A stretch of 64,000 bases of DNA from Actinoplanes derwentensis (GTDB lineage Bacteria > Actinomycetota > Actinomycetes > Mycobacteriales > Micromonosporaceae): positions 5,966,501 to 6,030,500 of the forward strand of contig NZ_LT629758.1 in the NCBI RefSeq assembly GCF_900104725.1. Reading direction: 5' to 3'. The notes under the pieces are model-generated. The model worked only from the letters and a program-made list of their open reading frames with translations, was not told the origin of the DNA and searched no databases. Below, piece after piece: positions 43,421-50,301 of this stretch; the first letter of the stretch is position 1, and each line of letters starts with the position of its first letter. The position numbers were made by a program, and so were the translations under genes.

Positions 43421-45138
43421 TTGCTCAGTTTCCACTGCTGGTCGACGGCGTAGGTCTGCAGGTCCCATTGGGTCACCGCGGTGCCGTTGCTGCCGCAGCA
43501 GTCGTCACCGATGAGGTCCAGCGCCTTACCCGACTTGCGGTTGATGATGAAGTACGCGCCGTCGCCGGCGGCCTTCAACTTCCACTGCTGATTGTGGTCG
43601 GCGAACGCCGGGTCCAGCATCACCAGCTGGGCGGCGTTGTCGGCGGAGCCGTCCCGGATCCCGAGCGACTTGTTGTTGAAGTCGTTGGTGATGACCACCC
43701 AGCCGCCGTCGGCCGCATTGGCGACGTGCCAGTGCTGGTCCTTCTGCTTCAGGTTGTCCCACAGCTGCATGGTCGTGCCACCGGTCGTGACGGAGTCAGT
43801 GCCGGGCACCTCGAGCACCCGGCCGGTGAGCTGGTTGGTGATCTGCCAGGAGTCGGCGGCGTTCCAGACCGGCGTGGCCGGCTCGGTGGTCTTCGTCGTC
43901 TCGGGTTTCGCCGAGGTCTCCACCGGGCTCGGCGAGGACTTCGACGGGGACGGACTCGGCGAAGTGGACGGCGAGACGCTCGGCGACGGGGAACCCACCG
44001 ACGACGAGACCGACGGGGAGACCGACGGCGACGGCGACGGCACGGTCAGGCGGGTGTCGGCCTGGTAGGTACCGACCAGAGCATCCACCATGTCGGCCAG
44101 CTGCGCGACGGACGCCTCGCGGGGCACACCGCCCTCGGCCCGGACCGCGGTGGTCCCCCACTGGTACGCCGCGAGTGCCAGCGTGTAGGCATCCTCGGTG
44201 TTGCCGTCCGCGTTCTTCAGCTTCATACCGGAGAGCTGGTTCTTCAGGTCGCACATCGCGCTGCCCAGAGCCGGGATCGCCGCCTTCGGGTCCCAGACCG
44301 AGGCGCTGGCCGACGGCCGGTACTCCTGCCACATCTTGTCGGTGAACTGCGCGATGCCCTGACCGCCGCTGCCACCCTTGAGGTTCGGGTTGAAACCGGA
44401 GAGCGCCATCAGCTGCGCGGCGACCCGCTCCGCGGAGATCACGTCGGGGCAGACCTGGCCTGCTTTGACGACCAGGCTCAGGTACTCGTCGGGGATGGCG
44501 GTGCCGGTGGGCGGTGCCACCGAGGCGTTCTCCTCCGGCTCACCGGTGAACTGCGGCTGCTCCGCGTACCAGTTGGCGTAGCCGGCGACGGTGTCGACGT
44601 ACTTCTGGGCGGACTCCGGCACACCGCCGGCCTTCACCACGGTCTCCAGGCCGACCTGCCCGGCGGCCACGGCGGCTTCCCAATGGTCACCGTCGACGTC
44701 GGCCTCGCGGACCTGACCGACCGTCTCGCAGGTGCGGTGCGCGAGAGCGAGGACATTCGCCAGTACGTCGGTGCGCTGCGCCTTCTGCCACGGCGCCCAC
44801 TTCTTCCAGTCCTCCGGATCCAGGTTCGCCAGGCCCTCGCCCTCGCCGGCTTTCGCCGTGGGCTGGAACTCCGAGGCGGCCATCAGCTGAGCGGCCAACC
44901 GGGGACCGGTCACCGACGGGCAGGACGTCGCGCCGACCACGATCGCGGGAAGGACGTCGTCGGGCACCCGATCGCCCTCGATCTTCGTCTCCGCGAACGC
45001 TGGGCCGACCTGCATACCGGCCACGACGACGCAGGCAACGGCGGCCGTGAAAGCCACTCCGGCCTCGACCCGCTGCCGGGTGGTACGCAGCGACTGCCAC
45101 GCCCGCACGACAGCCCCCTTCACCGATCTCAATGCCAC
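43417..45138 (-). CDS. exported protein with two lysozyme-like domains and a C-terminal ricin-type lectin
   Basis: The 573-residue protein has an N-terminal signal/anchor (AGVAFTAAVACVVVAGMQVGPAFA) and two SLT-like domains (about 60-200 and 215-360). A Ser/Pro/Thr wall linker and a ricin-B beta-trefoil (430-573: WQITNQLTGRVLEVPGTDS, QHWHVANAADGGW, QQWKLS) follow. Lysozyme-type transglycosylases have Glu in a QESGFNP-like motif. Domain 2 reads MALSGFNPNL with GGQGIAQF, and domain 1 reads MAASEFQP, so both seem to lack the catalytic Glu. The protein may bind rather than cut peptidoglycan. GGAGAGGG precedes GTG 45138, and an ECF-type box lies 35-59 bases upstream. Confidence 0.83.
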   Translation of the reverse strand: MALRSVKGAVVRAWQSLRTTRQRVEAGVAFTAAVACVVVAGMQVGPAFAETKIEGDRVPDDVLPAIVVGATSCPSVTGPRLAAQLMAASEFQPTAKAGEGEGLANLDPEDWKKWAPWQKAQRTDVLANVLALAHRTCETVGQVREADVDGDHWEAAVAAGQVGLETVVKAGGVPESAQKYVDTVAGYANWYAEQPQFTGEPEENASVAPPTGTAIPDEYLSLVVKAGQVCPDVISAERVAAQLMALSGFNPNLKGGSGGQGIAQFTDKMWQEYRPSASASVWDPKAAIPALGSAMCDLKNQLSGMKLKNADGNTEDAYTLALAAYQWGTTAVRAEGGVPREASVAQLADMVDALVGTYQADTRLTVPSPSPSVSPSVSSSVGSPSPSVSPSTSPSPSPSKSSPSPVETSAKPETTKTTEPATPVWNAADSWQITNQLTGRVLEVPGTDSVTTGGTTMQLWDNLKQKDQHWHVANAADGGWVVITNDFNNKSLGIRDGSADNAAQLVMLDPAFADHNQQWKLKAAGDGAYFIINRKSGKALDLIGDDCCGSNGTAVTQWDLQTYAVDQQWKLSK

Positions 45139-45172
45139 GGTTGGTTTCCCTCTCCAGCGAATGTGCTCTGTG

Positions 45173-45197
45173 AACGGGACCGGGCATGCTCCGGTTC
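45173..45197 (-). promoter_or_regulatory. ECF-type promoter box for the lysozyme/mycosin unit
   Basis: On the minus strand GAAC (45194-45197), 17 bases, CGTT (45173-45176). The -35 context CGTGAACCGG is identical to that at 47658-47682. It should drive 45138 through 39496. Confidence 0.72.
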
Positions 45198-45225
45198 ACG
45201 GATACGCCAAGATTTTCCGGCGGCC

Positions 45226-45819
45226 TCAGACCGTGAAGCCGTGCGCCACCAAGTCCTCGTGCAGAGCCCGCAGCGCGTAGAAGGTGCGTGACTTGACCGT
45301 GCCCTCCGGGACGGCGAGGTTCTGCGCGGCCTCGGCCACCGAATGCTCCTGGAAATAGATCTCGATGAGCGCGCTGCGCAGGCGCTCCGGCAGCCGGGCC
45401 ACCGCGTCGCGCACCTCCCGGGTGTTGATCAGCCGGTCGATGTCGTCAGCGGTGGTGTGGTGATCCTCGATGCGCTCGTCGAGCTGTTCCGTCGGGCGGA
45501 CCTGAGCCACCCGGATGTGGTCGATGGCGATCCGCCGGGCCACGGTGAACAGCCAGCCGCGGCTCCACTCCCCGTCGGCGGTGCGCGCCTCCGGATGGTT
45601 CCACGCCCGGACCAGCGTCTCCTGGAGGATGTCCTCGGCCATCGCGCGGTTGCCCGTCGTCAGGCGCAGAAGGTAGTTCAGCAGGATCGGGCCGTGGGTC
45701 TCGTAGGCGAGCTTCAGCGCCTCGTCATGAGTCGGAAGCAACGGCGAATCGCCGTACAACGTGTTCTCCGGGGCCGGATCCATGGGAGTGATAACGACCG
45801 CATCGGGACCCGAGTTCAT
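45226..45819 (-). CDS. ECF sigma factor of the island
   Basis: From ATG 45819 the protein has 197 residues. Region 2: ILLNYLLRLTTGNRAMAEDILQETLVRAWNHPE and GWLFTVARRIAIDHIRVAQ. Region 4: RDAVARLPERLRSALIEIYFQEHSVAEAAQNLAVPEGTVKSR. It follows the zinc-finger membrane protein at 45923, the usual partner order for a sigma/anti-sigma pair. Starts at 45870 or 45783 are also possible; none has a clear ribosome site. It is the best candidate to read the GAAC-N17-CGTT boxes of the island and would then control its own unit. Confidence 0.92.
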   Translation of the reverse strand: MNSGPDAVVITPMDPAPENTLYGDSPLLPTHDEALKLAYETHGPILLNYLLRLTTGNRAMAEDILQETLVRAWNHPEARTADGEWSRGWLFTVARRIAIDHIRVAQVRPTEQLDERIEDHHTTADDIDRLINTREVRDAVARLPERLRSALIEIYFQEHSVAEAAQNLAVPEGTVKSRTFYALRALHEDLVAHGFTV

Positions 45820-45922
45820 AACTCGCGAAGGTTTTCCCGATCTTTGTCGACCGGGGCCGAGTCGACTCATCGTTCTCGATACCTTGATGGACGGTCGTGA
45901 GCTGCTCCGAGGGTCTCCGGCG

Positions 45923-46960
45923 TCATGAGGCACCGGCACTCGGATCCGGGCCCGGCGATCCGAGCACCACGTTCGCCGAGACCATCAGACCGCCGTCGAT
46001 CTCCTGAATACTGAAGTACCACAGGTCATCGACCGAAGACGCTATGTCGCCGGTGAACGTCCCGCCGCCGGTGCCGCCGGTGAGCTGTCCGAGCAGCAGG
46101 TCCTCGCCCTCGTCGGTGACGGCGTGGAGCTGGTACGCGACGTCGGGGGCCAGTCCGGTGGCGGAGAGCCGCACACTCACCCGGCCGTCGTCCTCGTAGA
46201 GCACGGCGGACATCTCCACACCACTGACGCCGTCCGAGGTGGACGCCACCGCGACCACCGGGCCTGGAGTCTCGGCCGACAGCCCCGGCATGATCAACAG
46301 TGCCGCGGTCACCACCGCGGCCAGCACGGTGGTCATACCGACGACGGCGCGGGCGCGGGGACGGCGCGAGGCCGACCTGCGGTGCGAGTGCGGGCCCCGG
46401 GAGAGCGGGCCGGTCACGGGCCGCGGCGGCAGGTAACCCTCGCCCAACCGGACACCCCGCCGATCGGCCGCGGGCACCGGGCCGATCCTGGCGACCGGGC
46501 GAAGCTCGCCGACAGCCGGGGAGGGGGATGCGACCGGAAGCGGAGGCGGGAGCGGCGCGGCAGCCGGACGCGAGACGACAACCGGCGGGGGTACGGGTCG
46601 GGGAGCGGCGATCGGCGCGACTCGCGGGGATCCCGGCACACCTCGCGGGGCTCCCTGCACACCTCGCGGGGCTCCCTGCGTGCCTCGCGGGGCTCCTGGT
46701 GCGCCGAAGAGCTGGCCCGGCACCGGGCCGGTGACCGGCACCTCGACGCCGAAGTCGGCGACGAGCGCGCGCACGTCCGCGACGGGGAGCATGCCGAGGA
46801 CCGACACGAGGCGGTCGATCTCCGCACGCTCCACACGGCAGCGTTCGCAGGTCGTCAAGTGCTGGGAAACGGTCCGGTGTTCCACCTCGGAGAGCCGGCC
46901 GAGGACCAGAAAACCGACCAGGGTGCGCATGGTCGAGTCGTCACAGGTGGGCGCGCTCAT
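45923..46960 (-). CDS. membrane-anchored zinc-finger anti-sigma-like protein, copy 3
   Basis: The 345-residue protein has an N-terminal ZAS-like domain (MRTLVGFLVLGRLSEVEHRTVSQHLTTCERC, HxxxCxxC). A Pro/Arg-rich linker with four GAPRG repeats follows, then one membrane helix (about 205-228: AVVGMTTVLAAVVTAALLIMPG) and an outer beta-domain (SAVLYEDDGRVSVRLSATGLAPDVAYQLHAV, ending DDLWYFSIQEIDGG). It lies directly upstream of the ECF gene at 45226 and is its likely anti-sigma factor. Its outer domain resembles that of the 40746 protein, so both may respond to related envelope signals. Confidence 0.86.
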   Translation of the reverse strand: MSAPTCDDSTMRTLVGFLVLGRLSEVEHRTVSQHLTTCERCRVERAEIDRLVSVLGMLPVADVRALVADFGVEVPVTGPVPGQLFGAPGAPRGTQGAPRGVQGAPRGVPGSPRVAPIAAPRPVPPPVVVSRPAAAPLPPPLPVASPSPAVGELRPVARIGPVPAADRRGVRLGEGYLPPRPVTGPLSRGPHSHRRSASRRPRARAVVGMTTVLAAVVTAALLIMPGLSAETPGPVVAVASTSDGVSGVEMSAVLYEDDGRVSVRLSATGLAPDVAYQLHAVTDEGEDLLLGQLTGGTGGGTFTGDIASSVDDLWYFSIQEIDGGLMVSANVVLGSPGPDPSAGAS

Positions 46961-47017
46961 CCGGCGTCACTCCCCCTCGCGCTCGGGCACACGACGGCAG
47001 CATCGTGCACCGGCCCC

Positions 47018-47338
47018 TCAGTCCGCCATCGGGGCGTCGGCCCCACCCAGCGGGCCGGAAGCATCGGCCCAGCCCACCCCGGGATAACCGGTCCACGTGA
47101 TCTCCATCGCATCGCTGATCAACCCGACGACACCGTCCCGGCCGAGAAGCCCGTCGGCGGCGATCGTCCACTCGTCGGCCGGGCCCAGGTCGGCCCGCGC
47201 CCCGGCCCACAACCCCCGGGTCGGCTCCAACTCCGCACGCAACCCGGCCAGTCGCCCGGCGACCTCCGCGGCCAGTGCGTCGATGGCTCGCCCGATCACG
47301 GCCAGATCGGCCTCGGCGGCCTGGTCGGCGCCGGTCAT
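47018..47338 (-). CDS. small ESX-like protein, second of a pair
   Basis: The 106-residue protein has an N-terminal helical part (AVIGRAIDALAAEVAGRLAGLRAELE). A Trp-x-Gly turn (GLWAGARADLG) and a second part with Trp residues (ADEWTIAADGLLG, ITWTGYPGVGW) follow. Its start overlaps the stop of the 96-residue gene (ATGA). The paired small helical proteins are reminiscent of WXG100 heterodimers, but similarity is weak. It sits in a unit with the anti-sigma-like and sigma genes and probably shares the promoter at 47658-47682. Confidence 0.65.
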   Translation of the reverse strand: MTGADQAAEADLAVIGRAIDALAAEVAGRLAGLRAELEPTRGLWAGARADLGPADEWTIAADGLLGRDGVVGLISDAMEITWTGYPGVGWADASGPLGGADAPMAD

Positions 47339-47625
47339 CGGCAGTCACCGCCGGCCAGCTCCACGTCGGAACGCCGCGGGGCCTCGGCCGTCTGCTGCAG
47401 GTCACCGGCGATGTCGTGCAGGGCGTCGTCGAGCATCCGGGCGTAGATGTCATAGCCCACCAGGAGATCGGCCAGCCGGGACGGGGAGATCCGCAGGCGT
47501 GCCGGGTCCAGGCCCGCCAGGTGCTCGCGCAGCATGCCGAGACGCTCGCCGATGTCGGCGGCGGCGGCCCGGCAGTTGCCGGCCGCATTGCTCCCCATCG
47601 CTGAATACGGTCTAATCCCGCTCAT
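47335..47625 (-). CDS. small helical ESX-like protein, first of a pair
   Basis: ATG 47625 is fixed by GGAGG 5 bases upstream (47631-47635). The 96-residue helical protein (NCRAAAADIGERLGMLREHLAGLD, LLVGYDIYARMLDDALHDIAGDLQQTAEA) has ESX-like length but no Trp-x-Gly. It is coupled to the 106-residue gene. Together they may form a heterodimer exported by the system, or a cytosolic adaptor. The function is not recognised. Confidence 0.65.
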   Translation of the reverse strand: MSGIRPYSAMGSNAAGNCRAAAADIGERLGMLREHLAGLDPARLRISPSRLADLLVGYDIYARMLDDALHDIAGDLQQTAEAPRRSDVELAGGDCR

Positions 47626-47657
47626 AAACACCTCCAGACTCGGAAGAACACCCTGAG

Positions 47658-47682
47658 AACGGTGGCCGGAACGTGCCGGTTC
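47658..47682 (-). promoter_or_regulatory. ECF-type promoter box of the sigma-factor unit
   Basis: On the minus strand GAAC (47679-47682), 17 bases, CGTT (47658-47661), 33 bases before ATG 47625. It should drive the small pair, the anti-sigma-like gene and the sigma gene, making the sigma factor self-controlled. Confidence 0.72.
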
Positions 47683-47693
47683 ACGATTCCGTC
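47669..47693 (+). promoter_or_regulatory. divergent ECF-type promoter box of the LysM gene
   Basis: On the plus strand GAAC (47669-47672), 17 bases, CGTC (47690-47693), 59 bases before ATG 47753. It interlocks with the minus-strand box at 47658-47682. The last -10 base differs from CGTT. Confidence 0.55.
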
Positions 47694-47752
47694 CAAAGAA
47701 CTGACGGGAACCCCGCGACACACGACGGGCTTCGGCGAAGGACGATGACAGG

Positions 47753-50188
47753 ATGAGACGACGATCCGCGGTGCTCGGCGCCGTGCCCCTTCTCATGTTC
47801 CTCGTCGTCGGCTCCCCCGCCGCGTCCGCCAACGCCGTCTCCACCACAGCCGCCTTCACCACCGCCGGCTCTACAGGCGCCTTCACCAGCGCGGCCTTTA
47901 CCACCATCGCCGCAGGTCGGCCGGTGGCGGCTCTGCGCGTGCCTGGTGAGACCGGTAAGTACTACATCGTCGGCAAACCGGTCCGGGGGCAGCGGGAATA
48001 CCTCTTCGCGATCGCCGCCAGAACCCTCGGCGACGGCAACCGGTACCGGGAGATCTTCGACCTCAACGAGGGTCGCGGACAGCCCGACGGCAAGAGCATG
48101 GACAAGTCGGCCACAGTGGAACCCGGCTGGATCCTCATCCTGCCCGCCGACGCCAAGGGGCGCGGAGTCAAGACCGGAGCGCTGCCCGGCATCGGACCCA
48201 CCGCCCCGGTCGCCAAGGCACCCTCCGTGGCTACCCCGGCCCCAGCCGCCAGCGCCGCGGCCACCACGCCCACCGTGCGACCCGAGGCGGCACGCGATGA
48301 CGACGGCGAGACCAGTGGACTTGCGGTGATCTGGTCGCCGAACGGGTTACGGATCGCGCTCTTCGCCCTGGCCGTGCTGCTGCTGGCCTGGGGGCAGGTC
48401 GCGTTGCGGTCACGGCGGCAGCCGGCCCGAGCGGCCGGTGCACAACCGGCCGGAGCTCCGGGCGCGGCCGGGTCTCCTGGCGTGGCCGCAACTCCTGGCG
48501 TGGCCGGGCCTGCGGGTAGCACCCGGACTGTGGGCGGGTCCGGAAAGTCCAGCGGCGTGTTCGGGAAAACCGGCGGCACAGCCGGCAAACGCGGGGCGCC
48601 TCCCGTACCGGATCCTCCGGCACGTCCGGTCAGGCCGGTAGTAGGTCCCGGGCCGGGCCGTTCGCTCGCGCCGACCGACCGGTCACCCAGCCGGCCGGAC
48701 ACTCCGCCGCCGGTGCCCGGCGAGCCGGCATGGGCACCGAGCAGGCCTCCTGCCGGATTCCCGGCCTGGTCACCCACGGCGGCCGGCCGGACGGACAACA
48801 CCACGACCTCCCTCCCGTTGTCATCGCTCTCCGGATCGGCCGGTGACGGCGCCGGGAAACAGTTCGCGCCGGAGCAGCCCACCGAGGCGATGACGACCCC
48901 GGTACCCGCGATGCCGCTCGCGCCATCGGCCACCCCGCCGACACCCGCGATGCCGGTCGCCCCGCCGACACCCGCGCCGTCGATGTGGCCCTCGGTGGCC
49001 TCGTCGGTACCTGCGCCGCCGATGACCCCACCGGAGAGCCCGTCGGCGGCCACGCCGCTGGCGGCCCCATCGGCCGACCCGCCAGCACCCACACTGCCGG
49101 TAGCGTCGCCGACCACCCAACCGGCACCCACTCCACCGATAGCGCCATCGGCCGGCCCGGCGGCACCCGCGCCACCGATAGCACTGGCGATCGCGCTGTC
49201 GGCCGCTCCGGCGGCACCCGCGCCGCCGCTGGCCCCATCGGCCGACCCACCGTCACCGGGGCTGCCGATGGCGCCGCCGGTACCCGCGCCACGTGCGCCG
49301 GAGTCAACGGCGGCTCTCCGGGGTCCGACGTTCAAGTCGGGGTCCACGGCGGCACCTCGGAGCCTTTCGTCCGAACCGGACAGTGACATGTGGACTACGG
49401 AGCCGCCTGCGGCCAAGCCGCTGACGCCGTTCGCGCCGTCGCGCCCGCCCGCGCGCGCCGGTGCCGGTGCCGGTGCCGGTGCCGCCAGCGTTGGCAGCGG
49501 CCGTGGCTCGGGCGGAGTTGGTGACATGGGTGGAGTCGGCCACATCCGTGGCAGTGGCCATCCGGTTCTGGCTGGGCCGATGGCGTTGGCGGTGCCTGGA
49601 CTTGAACCGAAGGTGCTGCTGGCCCCGCCGGCCACGGCGAATCCCTTCGCGGCGCTGGTCACGGACCTGTTCTGTGGTGGGGATCCGGCGAAGGCAAGGC
49701 TGATCGGCGCACGGCCGGCCCGCTGGGGATCGGCATACGGCTGGCTCGACGAAGGGCAGCAGCCACCGCCCTCGACCGCACCGGTGATCCTCGGAGAGCT
49801 GAACGGCCGGCGGCTGTGGATCGATCTGGCGGTCGTGCCGGACGCGCTGACCGTGGGTGGTGACGCCGGGGCCGCACGACGGGCCGGGTTGGCGATCGCC
49901 GCCGGATTCGGCGAGGACATCGACGTGCTGCTGGTCGGTGACGTGCTGAGTGAGACGTTGCCGGGTGGGACGCTGCCGGGGAACATTCGGCGGATCGGGG
50001 CGGTGGCGGAGCTGGCCGGGGACCGGTCGGCGGCCAGGGTTCGGGTGGTGGTGTGTGCCGGGGCCGACGCGCGGGGTCTGTGGGCTCCGTTGCGGGCGCT
50101 GGCGCCGGGACGGCAACGGACGGTTCCGGTGATCATCGGGGCCGGGGCGGCGGCCCGGTGGTCGATGCGGATGGGAGCGGCGACGTAG
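47753..50188 (+). CDS. LysM membrane protein with long Pro/Ala repeat region
   Basis: The 811-residue protein has a signal peptide (about 1-26). A LysM-like module (residues 63-145: YYIVGKPVRGQREYLFAIAARTLG, YREIFDLNEGRGQPDG, VEPGWILILP) closely matches the one fused to the dead mycosin. One membrane helix (about 187-210: LRIALFALAVLLLAWGQVAL) is followed by a very long cytoplasmic low-complexity stretch of APxPPxAPSA repeats. The C-terminal ~180 residues (FAALVTDLFCGGDPAKARLIGARP, IDLAVVPDALTVGGDAG, VRVVVCAGADARGLW) look like a globular Rossmann-type domain. It could link cell-wall binding to a cytoplasmic partner. It is not clearly EccE. Confidence 0.78.
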   Translation: MRRRSAVLGAVPLLMFLVVGSPAASANAVSTTAAFTTAGSTGAFTSAAFTTIAAGRPVAALRVPGETGKYYIVGKPVRGQREYLFAIAARTLGDGNRYREIFDLNEGRGQPDGKSMDKSATVEPGWILILPADAKGRGVKTGALPGIGPTAPVAKAPSVATPAPAASAAATTPTVRPEAARDDDGETSGLAVIWSPNGLRIALFALAVLLLAWGQVALRSRRQPARAAGAQPAGAPGAAGSPGVAATPGVAGPAGSTRTVGGSGKSSGVFGKTGGTAGKRGAPPVPDPPARPVRPVVGPGPGRSLAPTDRSPSRPDTPPPVPGEPAWAPSRPPAGFPAWSPTAAGRTDNTTTSLPLSSLSGSAGDGAGKQFAPEQPTEAMTTPVPAMPLAPSATPPTPAMPVAPPTPAPSMWPSVASSVPAPPMTPPESPSAATPLAAPSADPPAPTLPVASPTTQPAPTPPIAPSAGPAAPAPPIALAIALSAAPAAPAPPLAPSADPPSPGLPMAPPVPAPRAPESTAALRGPTFKSGSTAAPRSLSSEPDSDMWTTEPPAAKPLTPFAPSRPPARAGAGAGAGAASVGSGRGSGGVGDMGGVGHIRGSGHPVLAGPMALAVPGLEPKVLLAPPATANPFAALVTDLFCGGDPAKARLIGARPARWGSAYGWLDEGQQPPPSTAPVILGELNGRRLWIDLAVVPDALTVGGDAGAARRAGLAIAAGFGEDIDVLLVGDVLSETLPGGTLPGNIRRIGAVAELAGDRSAARVRVVVCAGADARGLWAPLRALAPGRQRTVPVIIGAGAAARWSMRMGAAT

Positions 50189-50301
50189 GGCGATCGGTGG
50201 GCACGGGCGTGGGCCCGGCCGTACCAGCAGAAAGATTGGTCCTGTCGTCGGGCCACACCGAGTCACCGGTCGATCCGCGAGACAGAATCTAGCGAGGAAC
50301 G

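Noticed and set aside
47753..50188. Assignment of the LysM membrane protein as EccE
   Set aside because: EccE has two N-terminal helices without LysM; this protein has a signal peptide, LysM, one helix and a long cytoplasmic repeat region.
47962..50256. Long minus-strand frame opposite the LysM membrane protein
   Set aside because: Its Ala/Gly-rich translation mirrors the Pro/Ala repeats of the real gene; there is no ribosome site or domain, and the plus-strand gene has signal peptide, LysM and membrane helix.
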